This document shows, piece by piece, positions 55,340-64,000 of a stretch of 64,000 nt of DNA. Made by a program: the position numbers and the translations under genes. The stretch covers positions 15,373,871-15,437,870 of the forward strand of contig NC_051437.1 in NCBI RefSeq assembly GCF_001649575.2, given 5' to 3'. The notes under the pieces were generated by a model, which had not been told where the DNA came from, did no database searches, and saw only the letters and a list, made by a program, of their open reading frames with translations. Within the stretch, counting starts at the first letter, position 1. Each line of letters begins with the position of its first letter. The DNA is from Kryptolebias marmoratus (Eukaryota > Chordata > Actinopteri > Cyprinodontiformes > Rivulidae).

Positions 55340-55450
55340 TCTTCAAAGTCAGGCTGCTCAAAGAGCTATCTACATCAGGTAAGATATTAACTGTTCATAA
55401 CCTTTCCACAAAAACACTCATTTAAAAGATCTGAACTATTCATTTTAACA
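55340..55450 (+). repeat. Dispersed ~100 bp repeat, copy 1
   Basis: AAGAGCTATCTACATCAGG, then AAGATATTAACTGTTCATAA and CCTTTCCACA, then AAAGATCTGAACTATTC. Similar sequence recurs at 57262-57378 in the same direction and at 56695-56815 inverted. Confidence 0.65.
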
Positions 55451-56694
55451 AGAGCCTCTCCTCCATCCCAAGACGCCACTTAAGCTGACAGCATGAAGGT
55501 CTTTCTTTGACATGAAAAGCTGGGTCGCCACAGAGACTGGCTTTGGAAGAGAAAATGACCTTGAAGCTGAATAGCTACAAGTCCTGTGCTCACACGCCTG
55601 GACACACAGAGGGACTTAAAGGTGAAGAACAGAGCCCAGAAACGGTGTATTTATGGCAGATATAGATGTTTTTATCAGGTGTTTCACAGTTGGGACACAA
55701 GACAAGGTCATAAATAATATCCAACACCTGACAAGATACACACAGCAGTAGTCTCAACAACGACAGGTGGCAGAGGAGGGGAAAGCAAAGAGTGGAGGGG
55801 GGACTGAAGGAGCTCAGAGAGAAGACAGTCAAAGGGGAGTACGTAACAGAGAGACAAACACAACCACAGACCTATTTTTGTCATTTGTAAATAAAAAAAC
55901 GCAGTTCTTTGATACTTTTAGAGCAGTATATGCTTACATATGGCGTCATCTGAAAGTTCAGCTGACATGAAGCCACCTGTGGGAAACAGGTAGCAGGAAA
56001 TGAAGTTTAAACAGAGTCTTCAGCAACAAAATACAGGGAGCTGTCACCTCATCCTCCTGTGAATTTCATTAGATTCTAAACATTAAACTATCCTTGAAAT
56101 ATGAAGTCTTCAAGCTTACTTTTCAAATACATCTGTGCTTGCCTTCTTTATTGAACTCCATATAAATTTGCTCACAACTAGACAAATACTGACTGGTCAG
56201 TGCCCACAGAAGGATCACTACTGGGTATATCAGAAGTAAAACCCATCCTGTTCCAACATTGTAGAACAGTTTCTGCTTTCTTTAGATTGTTACAAACTTT
56301 AGGATCAGTGAGAACGGAAACACAACAAAGGAAGCCAGTTGAGCTTAAGATTTCATGAAGAGATGGTCTGTTTGAAATAGTGCAGGAGACAGAAAAGCTC
56401 AGCTACAAAAACAGCTTTTAAAACTGCAGCTATGATTGCATCTGTAGCCCAAACTATGTGCTCTTGTTCATCGTTAAAAGTAAACCTACATAAAGCAGGC
56501 GTTTCGTTAGCTCTTCCCTGTTTTGATGAGCCCCCAGCTGCCGTCTCGTTCCACCTTAAAACAGACCTATTTCTGAGGCTGCGTGACCCAAAACTACATT
56601 TAAGAATTAAAAAAAAAAGCCAAAGTGGCATTAGGTTGGAGCTTAAAATGTCATTTTTCATAGTCACAAAGATGATAATATGAGGTAATGCTTA

Positions 56695-56815
56695 AAGTGA
56701 TAGTTCAAACAATTTGAAGTACGGTTTTGTGTAATGAACAATTAATATCTTGCTTGATGTTTAGAGCTCTTTGACTGAAATCAGTTTGGAGAAACAGAAT
56801 CCTGGTAGAGTGAAG
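56695..56815 (-). repeat. Dispersed ~100 bp repeat, copy 2 (inverted)
   Basis: On the minus strand this reads GAGCTCTAAACATCAAGC, then AAGATATTAATTGTTCATTA, matching copies 1 and 3. Together with copy 3 it forms inverted arms about 0.5 kb apart. Confidence 0.6.
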
Positions 56816-57261
56816 CTGTGTGTTTGCACACCTTTTTCCATCTTTTCTTCACTGAAATTTGTCTTTTGTAATGACTTTGAAACATCTGATTTGTGTATAA
56901 ATGTCTACTGATAAACACAACGTTAATCACATTAGCTTTTCTAAGGCATTTCCCATGTTAAGTTAGCATCAATGCTAATTGTTGGCCTGTAGCCTGTGAC
57001 TAATAGGGCTTTTTGACATGTTATTGTGCACTCTTTATTAGGGATAATAATATTTGAATCAGTGTTTATGTAAAATAAGTCAGTCATTTAGGTTAACAGA
57101 TAGTCAAAATGCATTGGTAATCAGTTTGTAATTGCTTCCTTATCATAACTTAATCAAATTGTGAGGATATAAAAAATTACAGCCACAGAAAATAATATTT
57201 CTACTGTAATGTAATGTAGAATTGATGGAATTCACATAAAGTGTGTCAATCTGTTCAGAAA

Positions 57262-57378
57262 TAAACTCCATTTCTCCAAGTTTAGGTTTTTCAAAAAGCT
57301 ATGTGCATCAGGCAAGATATTAGCTGTTCATAACCTCTCTACAGAATCCCGCTCCAGAAGATTTGAACTTTTGGTTTA
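57262..57378 (+). repeat. Dispersed ~100 bp repeat, copy 3
   Basis: AAAAAGCTATGTGCATCAGG, then CAAGATATTAGCTGTTCATA, ACCTCTCTACAGAATCCC and AGAAGATTTGAAC. The best preserved of the three copies. Confidence 0.65.
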
Positions 57379-57627
57379 AGGTGTCGGAGGAAGAACAGGC
57401 AGAACAGCATGTTTTCTGTGACAAAGATCTGTGGATGCTTGATTCAGGGTCCTCCAGGTCTCCGTGGTCCCCTTTACATCAGACATCCCTATTTTTAAGT
57501 CTCAATAAGATAAAGTTAAAAAAAAATCCTTTGAAACATCAAGGAGGACAAAAAGTACAAACACCAAGTTTGCTAACCACACAGAATACACATACTTAAC
57601 AACTCTGAAAAATGCTCGCTGAGATAT

Positions 57628-57679
57628 NNNNNNNNNNNNNNNNNNNNNNNNNNNNNNNNNNNNNNNNNNNNNNNNNNNN
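57628..57679. other. Assembly gap (52 N)
   Basis: Run of N bases. Open frames drawn through it are meaningless. Confidence 0.99.
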
Positions 57680-58223
57680 TATAAAGACTGCAGAAAGCAT
57701 ACCTTTGTTCACACAGAACTCAGGGATACAACAGGACGACGACGAGAAAGAGGAGAGTGAGGAAGGGCGTGAGAACAAGAGGACGGCTTCACTGGTTCTG
57801 CCAAACGATGGTCAAATATTACAAAATATTCTATTAACAATATTCACAAAGTTCGCAAGCTCAGGGCTGATTTGTGTCAGAAATTCTCAGCTAAGGTCTT
57901 GTGCTTTTGATTGTGGAGGTTAGAAATTCAAAATTAACTTTCTTTTTTTTTCCTTTCTGTGTAAAAGAAGTTATTTAACTCCCACTGGGCTGTAAGGGAC
58001 AAAAGAAAACTAAAGAAGAAATCCAAATGATTATTAAAAAGAAAAACTAATAATTTTTTAAAAGTCTGGCAAAATAGGCACAAATTGTGTAGAAGTCTTG
58101 TAGCTGAGAATTTTGGACAGAAATAAGTGCAATGAACCCTTTCGGAGTAGACAGCTAGTCGTATATATCACATACTGAGCCAAAGAGACTTCCAGAAGAT
58201 CTGAAACACAAGTTCAACTGAGA

Positions 58224-58229
<6 letters not shown>

Positions 58230-58272
<43 letters not shown>

Positions 58273-58281
58273 ACACACACC
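58230..58281 (+). repeat. (CA)n microsatellite
   Basis: About 26 CA units with one interruption (CATACA near 58266), between ddx20 and kcnd3. Confidence 0.95.
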
Positions 58282-58828
58282 TCCTTTCAAAAACGTAACA
58301 CTTTCTCTATCTAAAACTCACAAATATTCATTCACAAATATGAAACTTATTGGTAATGCCATCACAGACACCTACCTCAGTTCATGTTTCCTCAGATTTT
58401 ATACTCAATTATAATATTGGACCTAAAAAGAATTGGTGGCATATTTATCTATCAGGAGGTAAGTGGACTGGAGTGTCACAAGTCTTAAATAAAAAGGAAC
58501 AAATTTGATTGCATTTTTGTCTTTCCCATTGAGTTTTTCTTTGTTTTCCTCATGTTTCCTGCTAAAATAGGAGCAAAACTCAGCCATAAATGATAAAAAG
58601 GTGCTTTGTGCACAGTAACACGACTTATTCTAGGAACTTACCTCAGACTCTTGGAGGCACACGCTTAAGCAACTCCTCATCCTAAATGGCTCCTTATTCA
58701 TCCTCCATGCATGTTCACTCACACACTCAAATACAAACACACACGTTTGCCGACCACTAACATAAAGATCCTGTATCTAAAAGCCATCTTTTATGTGCAC
58801 AGGGAGTCCATGCCAATACAGCGTGTGA

Positions 58829-58842
58829 CCAGCAGAGGGCAG
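58829..58842 (+). promoter_or_regulatory. CTCF-like motif near the kcnd3 3' end
   Basis: CCAGCAGAGGGCAG fits the CTCF core consensus exactly by eye. It lies about 145 bases past the kcnd3 stop codon, probably in its 3' UTR. Confidence 0.45.
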
Positions 58843-58984
58843 GCTCCACCAGGGCCAGACAAGGTCTCTGAAAGGGCCCCCCACCTCCTCCTCCAGCATT
58901 CTCAGTCCTCCTCTGTCCCTTGTTCGGTCTCAGTGAGTCTTTATCTGTCTTTTTGTGTGACATGCCTGCCTGCAGTCTTAGTCC

Positions 58985-59159
58985 TCACAGTGCGGACACC
59001 TTCACAACGTTTTGGTGGGTGGGGCCGGCGGGCAGATGGGCGTCGCCCTCCGGAGTTGTCACTGGCGGCGTGGGAATGCTGATGATTGCTGTCGTGATCT
59101 GGCTGCTCTGGCAGTTCAGAGGAGCTGGCTCATCTATGCGCATGTTTAGGCTGGAGCGG
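58985..59159 (-). CDS. kcnd3: kcnd3 terminal coding exon
   Basis: Minus-strand acceptor CCTGCAG|CCGCTC. Encodes [19 protein letters not shown], then [20 protein letters not shown] and NVVKVSAL, stop TGA at 58987-58985. The end matches Kv4.3. Confidence 0.95.
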
Positions 59160-62142
59160 CTGCAGGAGAAATGATAGCAAATCGCGGATTAGGATAATCC
59201 CAGAGAAATTTTTTATTTTTTTTTTGCTAAGAGAGGAGCAAAGCCTCAGGGGAAATGGCTTTTGTCTCAAACCAGCTGTGATTGAGGGAAAGTTAAAAGC
59301 TTTATTTGAGCTGATTTCAGCAATGATTGTTATTCACTTGAACAGCCATCTTTGCAGATCTGCTCACAAATTAGTCTGAACCATTTAGAACAGGACCTGA
59401 AAGTTAAAGGAATAGTGCCAATTAGAGAAATCAGAAACTGAACTGAAAGTGTGAAATTTGTGGAAAATTTACTAATAAATATTTTTTAAGACTTTGTCAT
59501 TTTATTTATGTTTTATACTAGTTAATTAAAACAATTTTGAACAATTGACATTGCTAGGTGATTTTTTTCAATGTTTGTGATTGGTTTATGTTAGCTCATT
59601 GTTTTTTTTTTGTACTACTACACAAACATTATAAGGCTGTTCTTAAAGTAGACCAAAATAAATAAAGAAAGAAGAAAATAGATGACAAAAAAAAAATAAA
59701 TAAAACATTTGGTTTGACTAACTAGCTTCCGCTCTTTGCCTCAAGTCTGTCCAAAACATTTTTAGCAGATTTAAATCCGAAGTTTATCAGAATAATAACT
59801 TTAATTGTTATTCATATGGATGATATTTTACTTCTTTATTCGGTTCTGCTGCACTTCATGTCACATGAAGCCCACCCCTGCCATAGAAAATGTCCTTTCT
59901 GCCCGTCCATAAGTCACTGTTTATATTCAGTGTTCTTTTAGTGGCAAACTCATTAATAAAACAACGCAAGACGCTCTTTATTTGCTTGAAATAACTCTTC
60001 TCCCTTTTGACCTCACAGACCACCACACAGTTTGTTCTTGGTGCAATCATTGGGTATTTCTCGTAAAAGGTAACGATGGTCTTAAATTCCCTTGATTGGG
60101 TTGAACTCATTCTGAGTGACTTTTATACACAATTTGTAACCTCTTCTACCTCTTCAACATCACCAGCCTCTTTTCCTGGTGTCCTCTGAGAAATTTATCT
60201 TATCTTTGGCTTTTTTCTATCTTATCTTGTTTTTGTAAAAAATAAAACTAAGACCAAACCCAACTTGTTTTTCTCAAATTTGAAATATCTGATTATTTAA
60301 TGAACTACAAAGTATTATATTTGTACAAAACTATATGCCATGTTAAATAACCACATTCGTCTCTACATTTATCTGAAATATGATGGCGTTTTAGATGTAT
60401 TTAAAGAAACGTATGAAATTATAAACAGCTTGCAAACTTTGAAACAGTTTGGTTTATGCCGCAGTTTAAATGGCCCAAGCAGCCAAGAACACAAAATAAA
60501 ACTACATGAATTAAAGTCTGGTTCAGCTCTAAACAACTCTTCTCAAAATGACATATTGCAATTTATAATGAGAGCTTTTTGAGAGTAAATTTACCACCTG
60601 TCATTTGCCATTAGTTACATAGTGGGTAATTAGGTTAATGGTATGGCATGGTAGGGAGCTGTTAATTTCCTATCCATTAAAACGCAGTGATTACGTTTAA
60701 AAATTACACATGAAGTTGTGCCACAAACAGAACACATCAAAAACAAACAGTGAAAACACCAGACAAGAAAAAACATTTCTGACCACCCTTTTTAGAGTCC
60801 AGAGGAAGCGTATCTGTGAGGTACTCTGATGTTACCTGGTGCTGAGGGGCTGGATGTGGATGGTGCTGAGCTCCTGCAGACCTTGTTGGTGTGTGTGCGT
60901 GTGTGTCAAAGGCTGCATGTGTGCTGGAGCGCTGGCGTTAGGTAAAGGTGTGTGCCGCTTCTTGCTTCGACGGGTGCAGCACGTCCCCGTCACGCCATCC
61001 TGGCTGGAAAGGGAGGGGCTTTGGGACGGGTAATTCTGCAGCCCCGCCTCCAAATAGCTCTGCTGATAATACTGTTCGTCTACAAACTCATGGTTCTAAA
61101 AAACAAGGGAAAGGACACAGAGCGGGGATTGTCAGCAAAATATACTCAAGAGCAAAAAAATGTTTATCATTAGAAAGTGTGGGGCGCCACTATTTTAAAG
61201 GCCATCTTTCTGCTAATTATGATCATCGTTTTATTTATTCTTCTTTCACAAACTACAGCCGGGTTTTGGGGCCATTAAGATTTTTTGTTGTTGTTGTTCT
61301 TGAGTTTTGAGTTTAAAGAGTCTGGAGCTAAACACAACCTCTAAATAACAAAAAAAAAAAAAAAAATCCCAATGGCGTAGGCTGCAGTATTAGTTTTACT
61401 GGAGAACAGTAATAATTATTGGCTATTTTTTAAGATGTTAAAGAGTATTTTGAGAGTAACACTCAGAGTAGACATTTGAGACTCTTACTGTGCCATAACC
61501 TAGTCAGGTTTACAGATTTTGAGCTAAAATGTGGATTGGCAGTAGCTGAGAGTCATCCCCATCACATACTCTGAGTGCCAACAGATAACACAAGATTTAA
61601 TATAATACTTAAATCTTTTAGATTTAAAGACAATGTGTAGAGCTTTTTATATCCTATAATTTTACAGCCTTAGTTCCAAGATTCGTAACTCCTTTCAATA
61701 TGTGTGCATTTTCTGTTCTAGGTTGTATAAATAAATAAAATACAACAATGACTCCAAAGTCAGGCTTCATGAAAGCAGTCGTAATCGATACTTCTGTAGA
61801 AGTAATACATTGCTATAAAAGGGGTCAGTTATTGTGATAAATATACAAAGATGTATGAAGAGTTGGTGGAGAGCAAAAAAAGACTAAATAAAATACAAAA
61901 AAACACTCTGAACAAAAAGACCTATAGTGATATTTCAAAGCAATCTTCACATCCACACAGTTCAAATTTAGTGGGGTTTATGAAAGACTAAGGAAAAAGC
62001 AGATCCCAAAGGGTACTTGAAGATGAAGTTTAAACCTGTGTGCACTCACAGTGGTTTTCTCCAGACAGTGCAGCAGGTGGTGATGCTGGCTCTCTATTAG
62101 AGACGTAGATTTGCTTAAGCATTTCTCCTCCTCAGTGTTACC
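58985..62142 (-). CDS. kcnd3: kcnd3: Kv4.3 A-type potassium channel, last three coding exons (partial gene)
   Basis: Minus-strand exons 62142-62050, 61095-60836 and 59159-58985 join in frame to give 175 residues of the cytoplasmic C-terminus and the stop. Kv4.3 is a pore-forming subunit of the transient outward current in heart and neurons. Visible family segments are [75 protein letters not shown] and the ending [18 protein letters not shown] and VVKVSAL favour KCND3 over KCND2, and the ddx20 neighbour agrees. The tetramerisation domain, six membrane segments and pore lie beyond the right edge. The 19-codon exon used by the mammalian long isoform between LEKTT and NHEF was not found in the intron. 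Confidence 0.93.
59160..60835 (-). other. kcnd3: kcnd3 last intron
   Basis: 1.7 kb, AT-rich, with poly-T/A runs. No recognised exon or repeat family. Confidence 0.55.
60836..61095 (-). CDS. kcnd3: kcnd3 penultimate coding exon
   Basis: Minus-strand acceptor TTTTAG|AACCAT, donor CCAG|GTAACA. Encodes [18 protein letters not shown], then [31 protein letters not shown] and [20 protein letters not shown] stretch comes from a coding CA repeat and is absent from human KCND3 as I recall it. Confidence 0.93.
61096..62049 (-). other. kcnd3: kcnd3 intron between QHHH and NHEF exons
   Basis: 954 bp with a hairpin-ended repeat fragment (61480-61605) and a poly-A run. The long-isoform exon known in mammals at this place was looked for and not seen. 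Confidence 0.55.
61480..61605 (+). repeat. Hairpin-ended dispersed repeat, internal fragment in kcnd3 intron
   Basis: A short fragment containing TTTACAGATTTTGAGC and GTAGCTGAGAGTCATCCCC, boxes shared with the full copies. Neither end is present. Confidence 0.6.
62050..62142 (-). CDS. kcnd3: kcnd3 coding exon ([10 protein letters not shown])
   Basis: Minus-strand acceptor TTTCAG|GGTAAC and donor ACT|GTGAGT bound 31 codons: [12 protein letters not shown], then [19 protein letters not shown], almost as in human KCND3. Confidence 0.95.
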
Positions 62143-64000
62143 CTGAAACGAACACACAAAACGAATGTTACCCTGCACTCTCACTCAGGAAGGCACTCAT
62201 GTGATGTGGGAGGCGTGCTGCCAACAGCTGTTTCAGTACCTGGTTGGAAAGGTTCATCTTGTATGGAAGTTGCTTGAGTTGGAGAGGGAGACAAAAGGAG
62301 AGCAGACAGGTGGAGTTTTACTCGTGTTCAGGGCTGAGAACAGACAGCCGTCAGAGGCTGCAGTCATGCCAGGCAGACATGGGGAAATATTTACTATTCC
62401 AACCCGGAGAAGCATTTCTCCTAACATCAGTGGAGCTGGTGCACTGATCTCTCTGGGGAGGCAGACTTCTAGCATAGCTTGCATCGAATAGATATTCAGT
62501 ATACAGTTCATATAAAAAAAATTTCCATTGTGACATTTTGCCTGCTTGTTTGCTGTTGCAAAAACTCGCTTAAGGCAACTTGCTAATGACTTGTTTACCA
62601 TATTCCGTATCCTTTACACCTTGCACTGACGTTTCTGTGTGCATTTTTTGTGTGTAACGTTGCCTAAACCGGTGGGTGCTACTTCTAAATCTGCGGTGGT
62701 TTGGAATAATTTCTGGGCAGTGCTGAAGTGAGTCAGAGAAACTGATGATGATGATGAGGAGGAGGTGAGGAAAAAGTATCCAGAAAAGTATTTGATTGTA
62801 TTCATAGCAGACATGTCTGATTAGTCAAAACTGTCTATACAGTTTTATCACGAGGACAAACCAAAAGTTGGTGGAAGCATTTCTTCTGTGTAAAAAATAA
62901 AACAATATCATTAGAAACACAAGCTTTGAAAGCGATTTGAAATGAATGCCTTCCATATCGTCAGTCTGCTGCAGGTCAATATTAGTGTTCTTGTCAGAAT
63001 TACAGCAGTAAGTTGGTTTCAGTAAAAACTTTCAACAGATTGCATCATTCTTCCTCAGAAGAACCTTTGAGTTGTTTATAGAAAAGAAAAAGCCTAAAAA
63101 TACTACTCTCATCCTGTATACTCGACAGCAGCGCTGAGAGGCAAGCAAAATGCCATGTTTGGAAGAATTGTAGTAGCAGTTTTCTTTTTACTAAAGCACG
63201 CGGCTGGTGTTGAAAGCAGCGGCTTCTTTGCTGAGGCGGTACATTCTGGCAATGATGACTCAGTTTTTCTCTGCTCACCTGTGTTCTGGTTGCTTATCTG
63301 TAGCTAAAACAGCAGTACAACACAGGTGTTTAAGGCTGAGCTATTTATGTCCCTCTCCATACATGTGACTACAGGCCCATATCAGCAGTCTATCTGGAGG
63401 CGGCTGTGGCTCGCTACCCAGGTGGCCACCATACTGCCGAGTGGAAACAGCTTGATCTGCCGGGTGACAAAACACAATGTGTCGCGCTGCGTGGCGCTGA
63501 GCATACTGTTAGTAAAAACCCTCCTTACAATTAAACATTTGACAGCAATTAACATTTATTAAACTTTCACACACTGACAACATTAAAGCCATCTGTCTAA
63601 TATTGTGCGGGCCGCCCTCATGCTGCCCAGACTACAGAGCCGGAGCTTGAAGACGTAACTTCAGAGGGAAGTCTTGGCACAGAGACATTAGCTGCAGATC
63701 CTTGGAGCTGAAAGGTGGGCCAGCTACAGATCTTTAGCCTTCACTTTAGCAGTTTTGTGGTTTGATGGTGGTAGCGGTGAAAATGTACCAACTGGAGGTG
63801 CCACAATTTTTAGCTGCGCAGTAGGTGATGAATTAACATCCACATGATATCAAGAGCCCAGGATTTTCCAGCAGAACATCAAACTGTAACATGATGTTTC
63901 ACGTAGACTTTTTCCTGTCAGTGGGTTTAATGATGGGAAATTTTAAAATATTGATCTATAAAGTCTGGACTTCTGTCCCAGCAGCACTTGTTTTTGCTCC
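62143..64000 (-). other. kcnd3: kcnd3 upstream intron, runs off the right edge
   Basis: The next upstream exon expected from the family, encoding the KKARLARIRVAK-like segment, is not found here, so it lies further right. The stretch 63370-63660 is GC-richer than its surroundings but shows no coding match. Confidence 0.5.

Larger units (their letters stand above)
54180..58984. other. ddx20-kcnd3 convergent interval, including probable kcnd3 3' UTR
   Basis: No gene recognised. It holds three copies of a ~100 bp repeat, the N gap (57628-57679) and a (CA)n tract (58230-58281). The kcnd3 3' UTR must start at 58984 and run left. Minus-strand AATAAA signals occur at 57034-57039 and 56147-56152, but which one is used is unknown. 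Confidence 0.5.

Noticed and set aside
57596..57923. Open frames crossing 57.6-57.9 kb
   Set aside because: They include the N gap, so the translation is not real.
58711..59174. Plus-strand frames of 84-123 codons
   Set aside because: Shadows of the minus-strand kcnd3 terminal exon and its 3' UTR.

Overview
This is a 64 kb piece of a teleost fish nuclear genome. The evidence is vertebrate-type genes split into many short exons with GT-AG introns, CpG-rich promoters, abundant (GT)n/(TC)n microsatellites, Tc1-like transposase remnants, and dispersed repeats of a kind common in ray-finned fish. There is no bacterial, viral or plasmid content. The assembly has a 52-base N gap at 57628-57679 and one N at 44452.

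Layout from left to right. (1) 15-395, minus strand: first coding exon of the transmembrane prolyl 4-hydroxylase p4htm; the rest lies off the left edge. (2) 2.9-45.3 kb, plus strand: cdk16, a PCTAIRE-type cyclin-dependent kinase. I rebuilt a 526-residue reading frame from 16 coding exons whose phases all agree, with a CpG-rich promoter near 3 kb and a long 3' UTR. Two likely isoform sources are visible: an alternative first coding exon at 21.6-21.8 kb, and an 87-base in-frame cassette exon candidate at 40.82-40.91 kb just before the terminal exon. (3) 46.5-54.2 kb, plus strand: ddx20 (Gemin3), a DEAD-box helicase of the SMN complex; 11 exons give a complete 771-residue frame. (4) 58.98-62.14 kb, minus strand: the last three coding exons of kcnd3 (Kv4.3 A-type potassium channel), ending in the family-typical C-terminus; earlier exons lie beyond the right edge. 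p4htm and cdk16 are divergent, cdk16 and ddx20 are in tandem, and ddx20 and kcnd3 are tail to tail. ddx20 beside kcnd3 is also the human order on 1p13; human CDK16 is on Xp and P4HTM on 3p.

The genes do not form an operon-like functional unit. They are a kinase, an snRNP-assembly helicase, an ion channel and an ER hydroxylase that happen to be linked.

Most of the remaining DNA is intronic or intergenic. Its main structured content is a dispersed repeat built from ~265-305 bp units, ending in a short palindrome followed by a CTAG-like sequence, with at least nine copies in both orientations. There are also three Tc1-like remnants, hAT-like fragments, a family of three related ~100 bp copies in the ddx20-kcnd3 interval, and microsatellites. 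I found no tRNA, rRNA, CRISPR or clearly new gene system. The best leads are the cdk16 isoform exons, a UG-repeat 3' splice site in cdk16, the hairpin-ended repeat family and a set of CTCF-like motifs around the gene boundaries.
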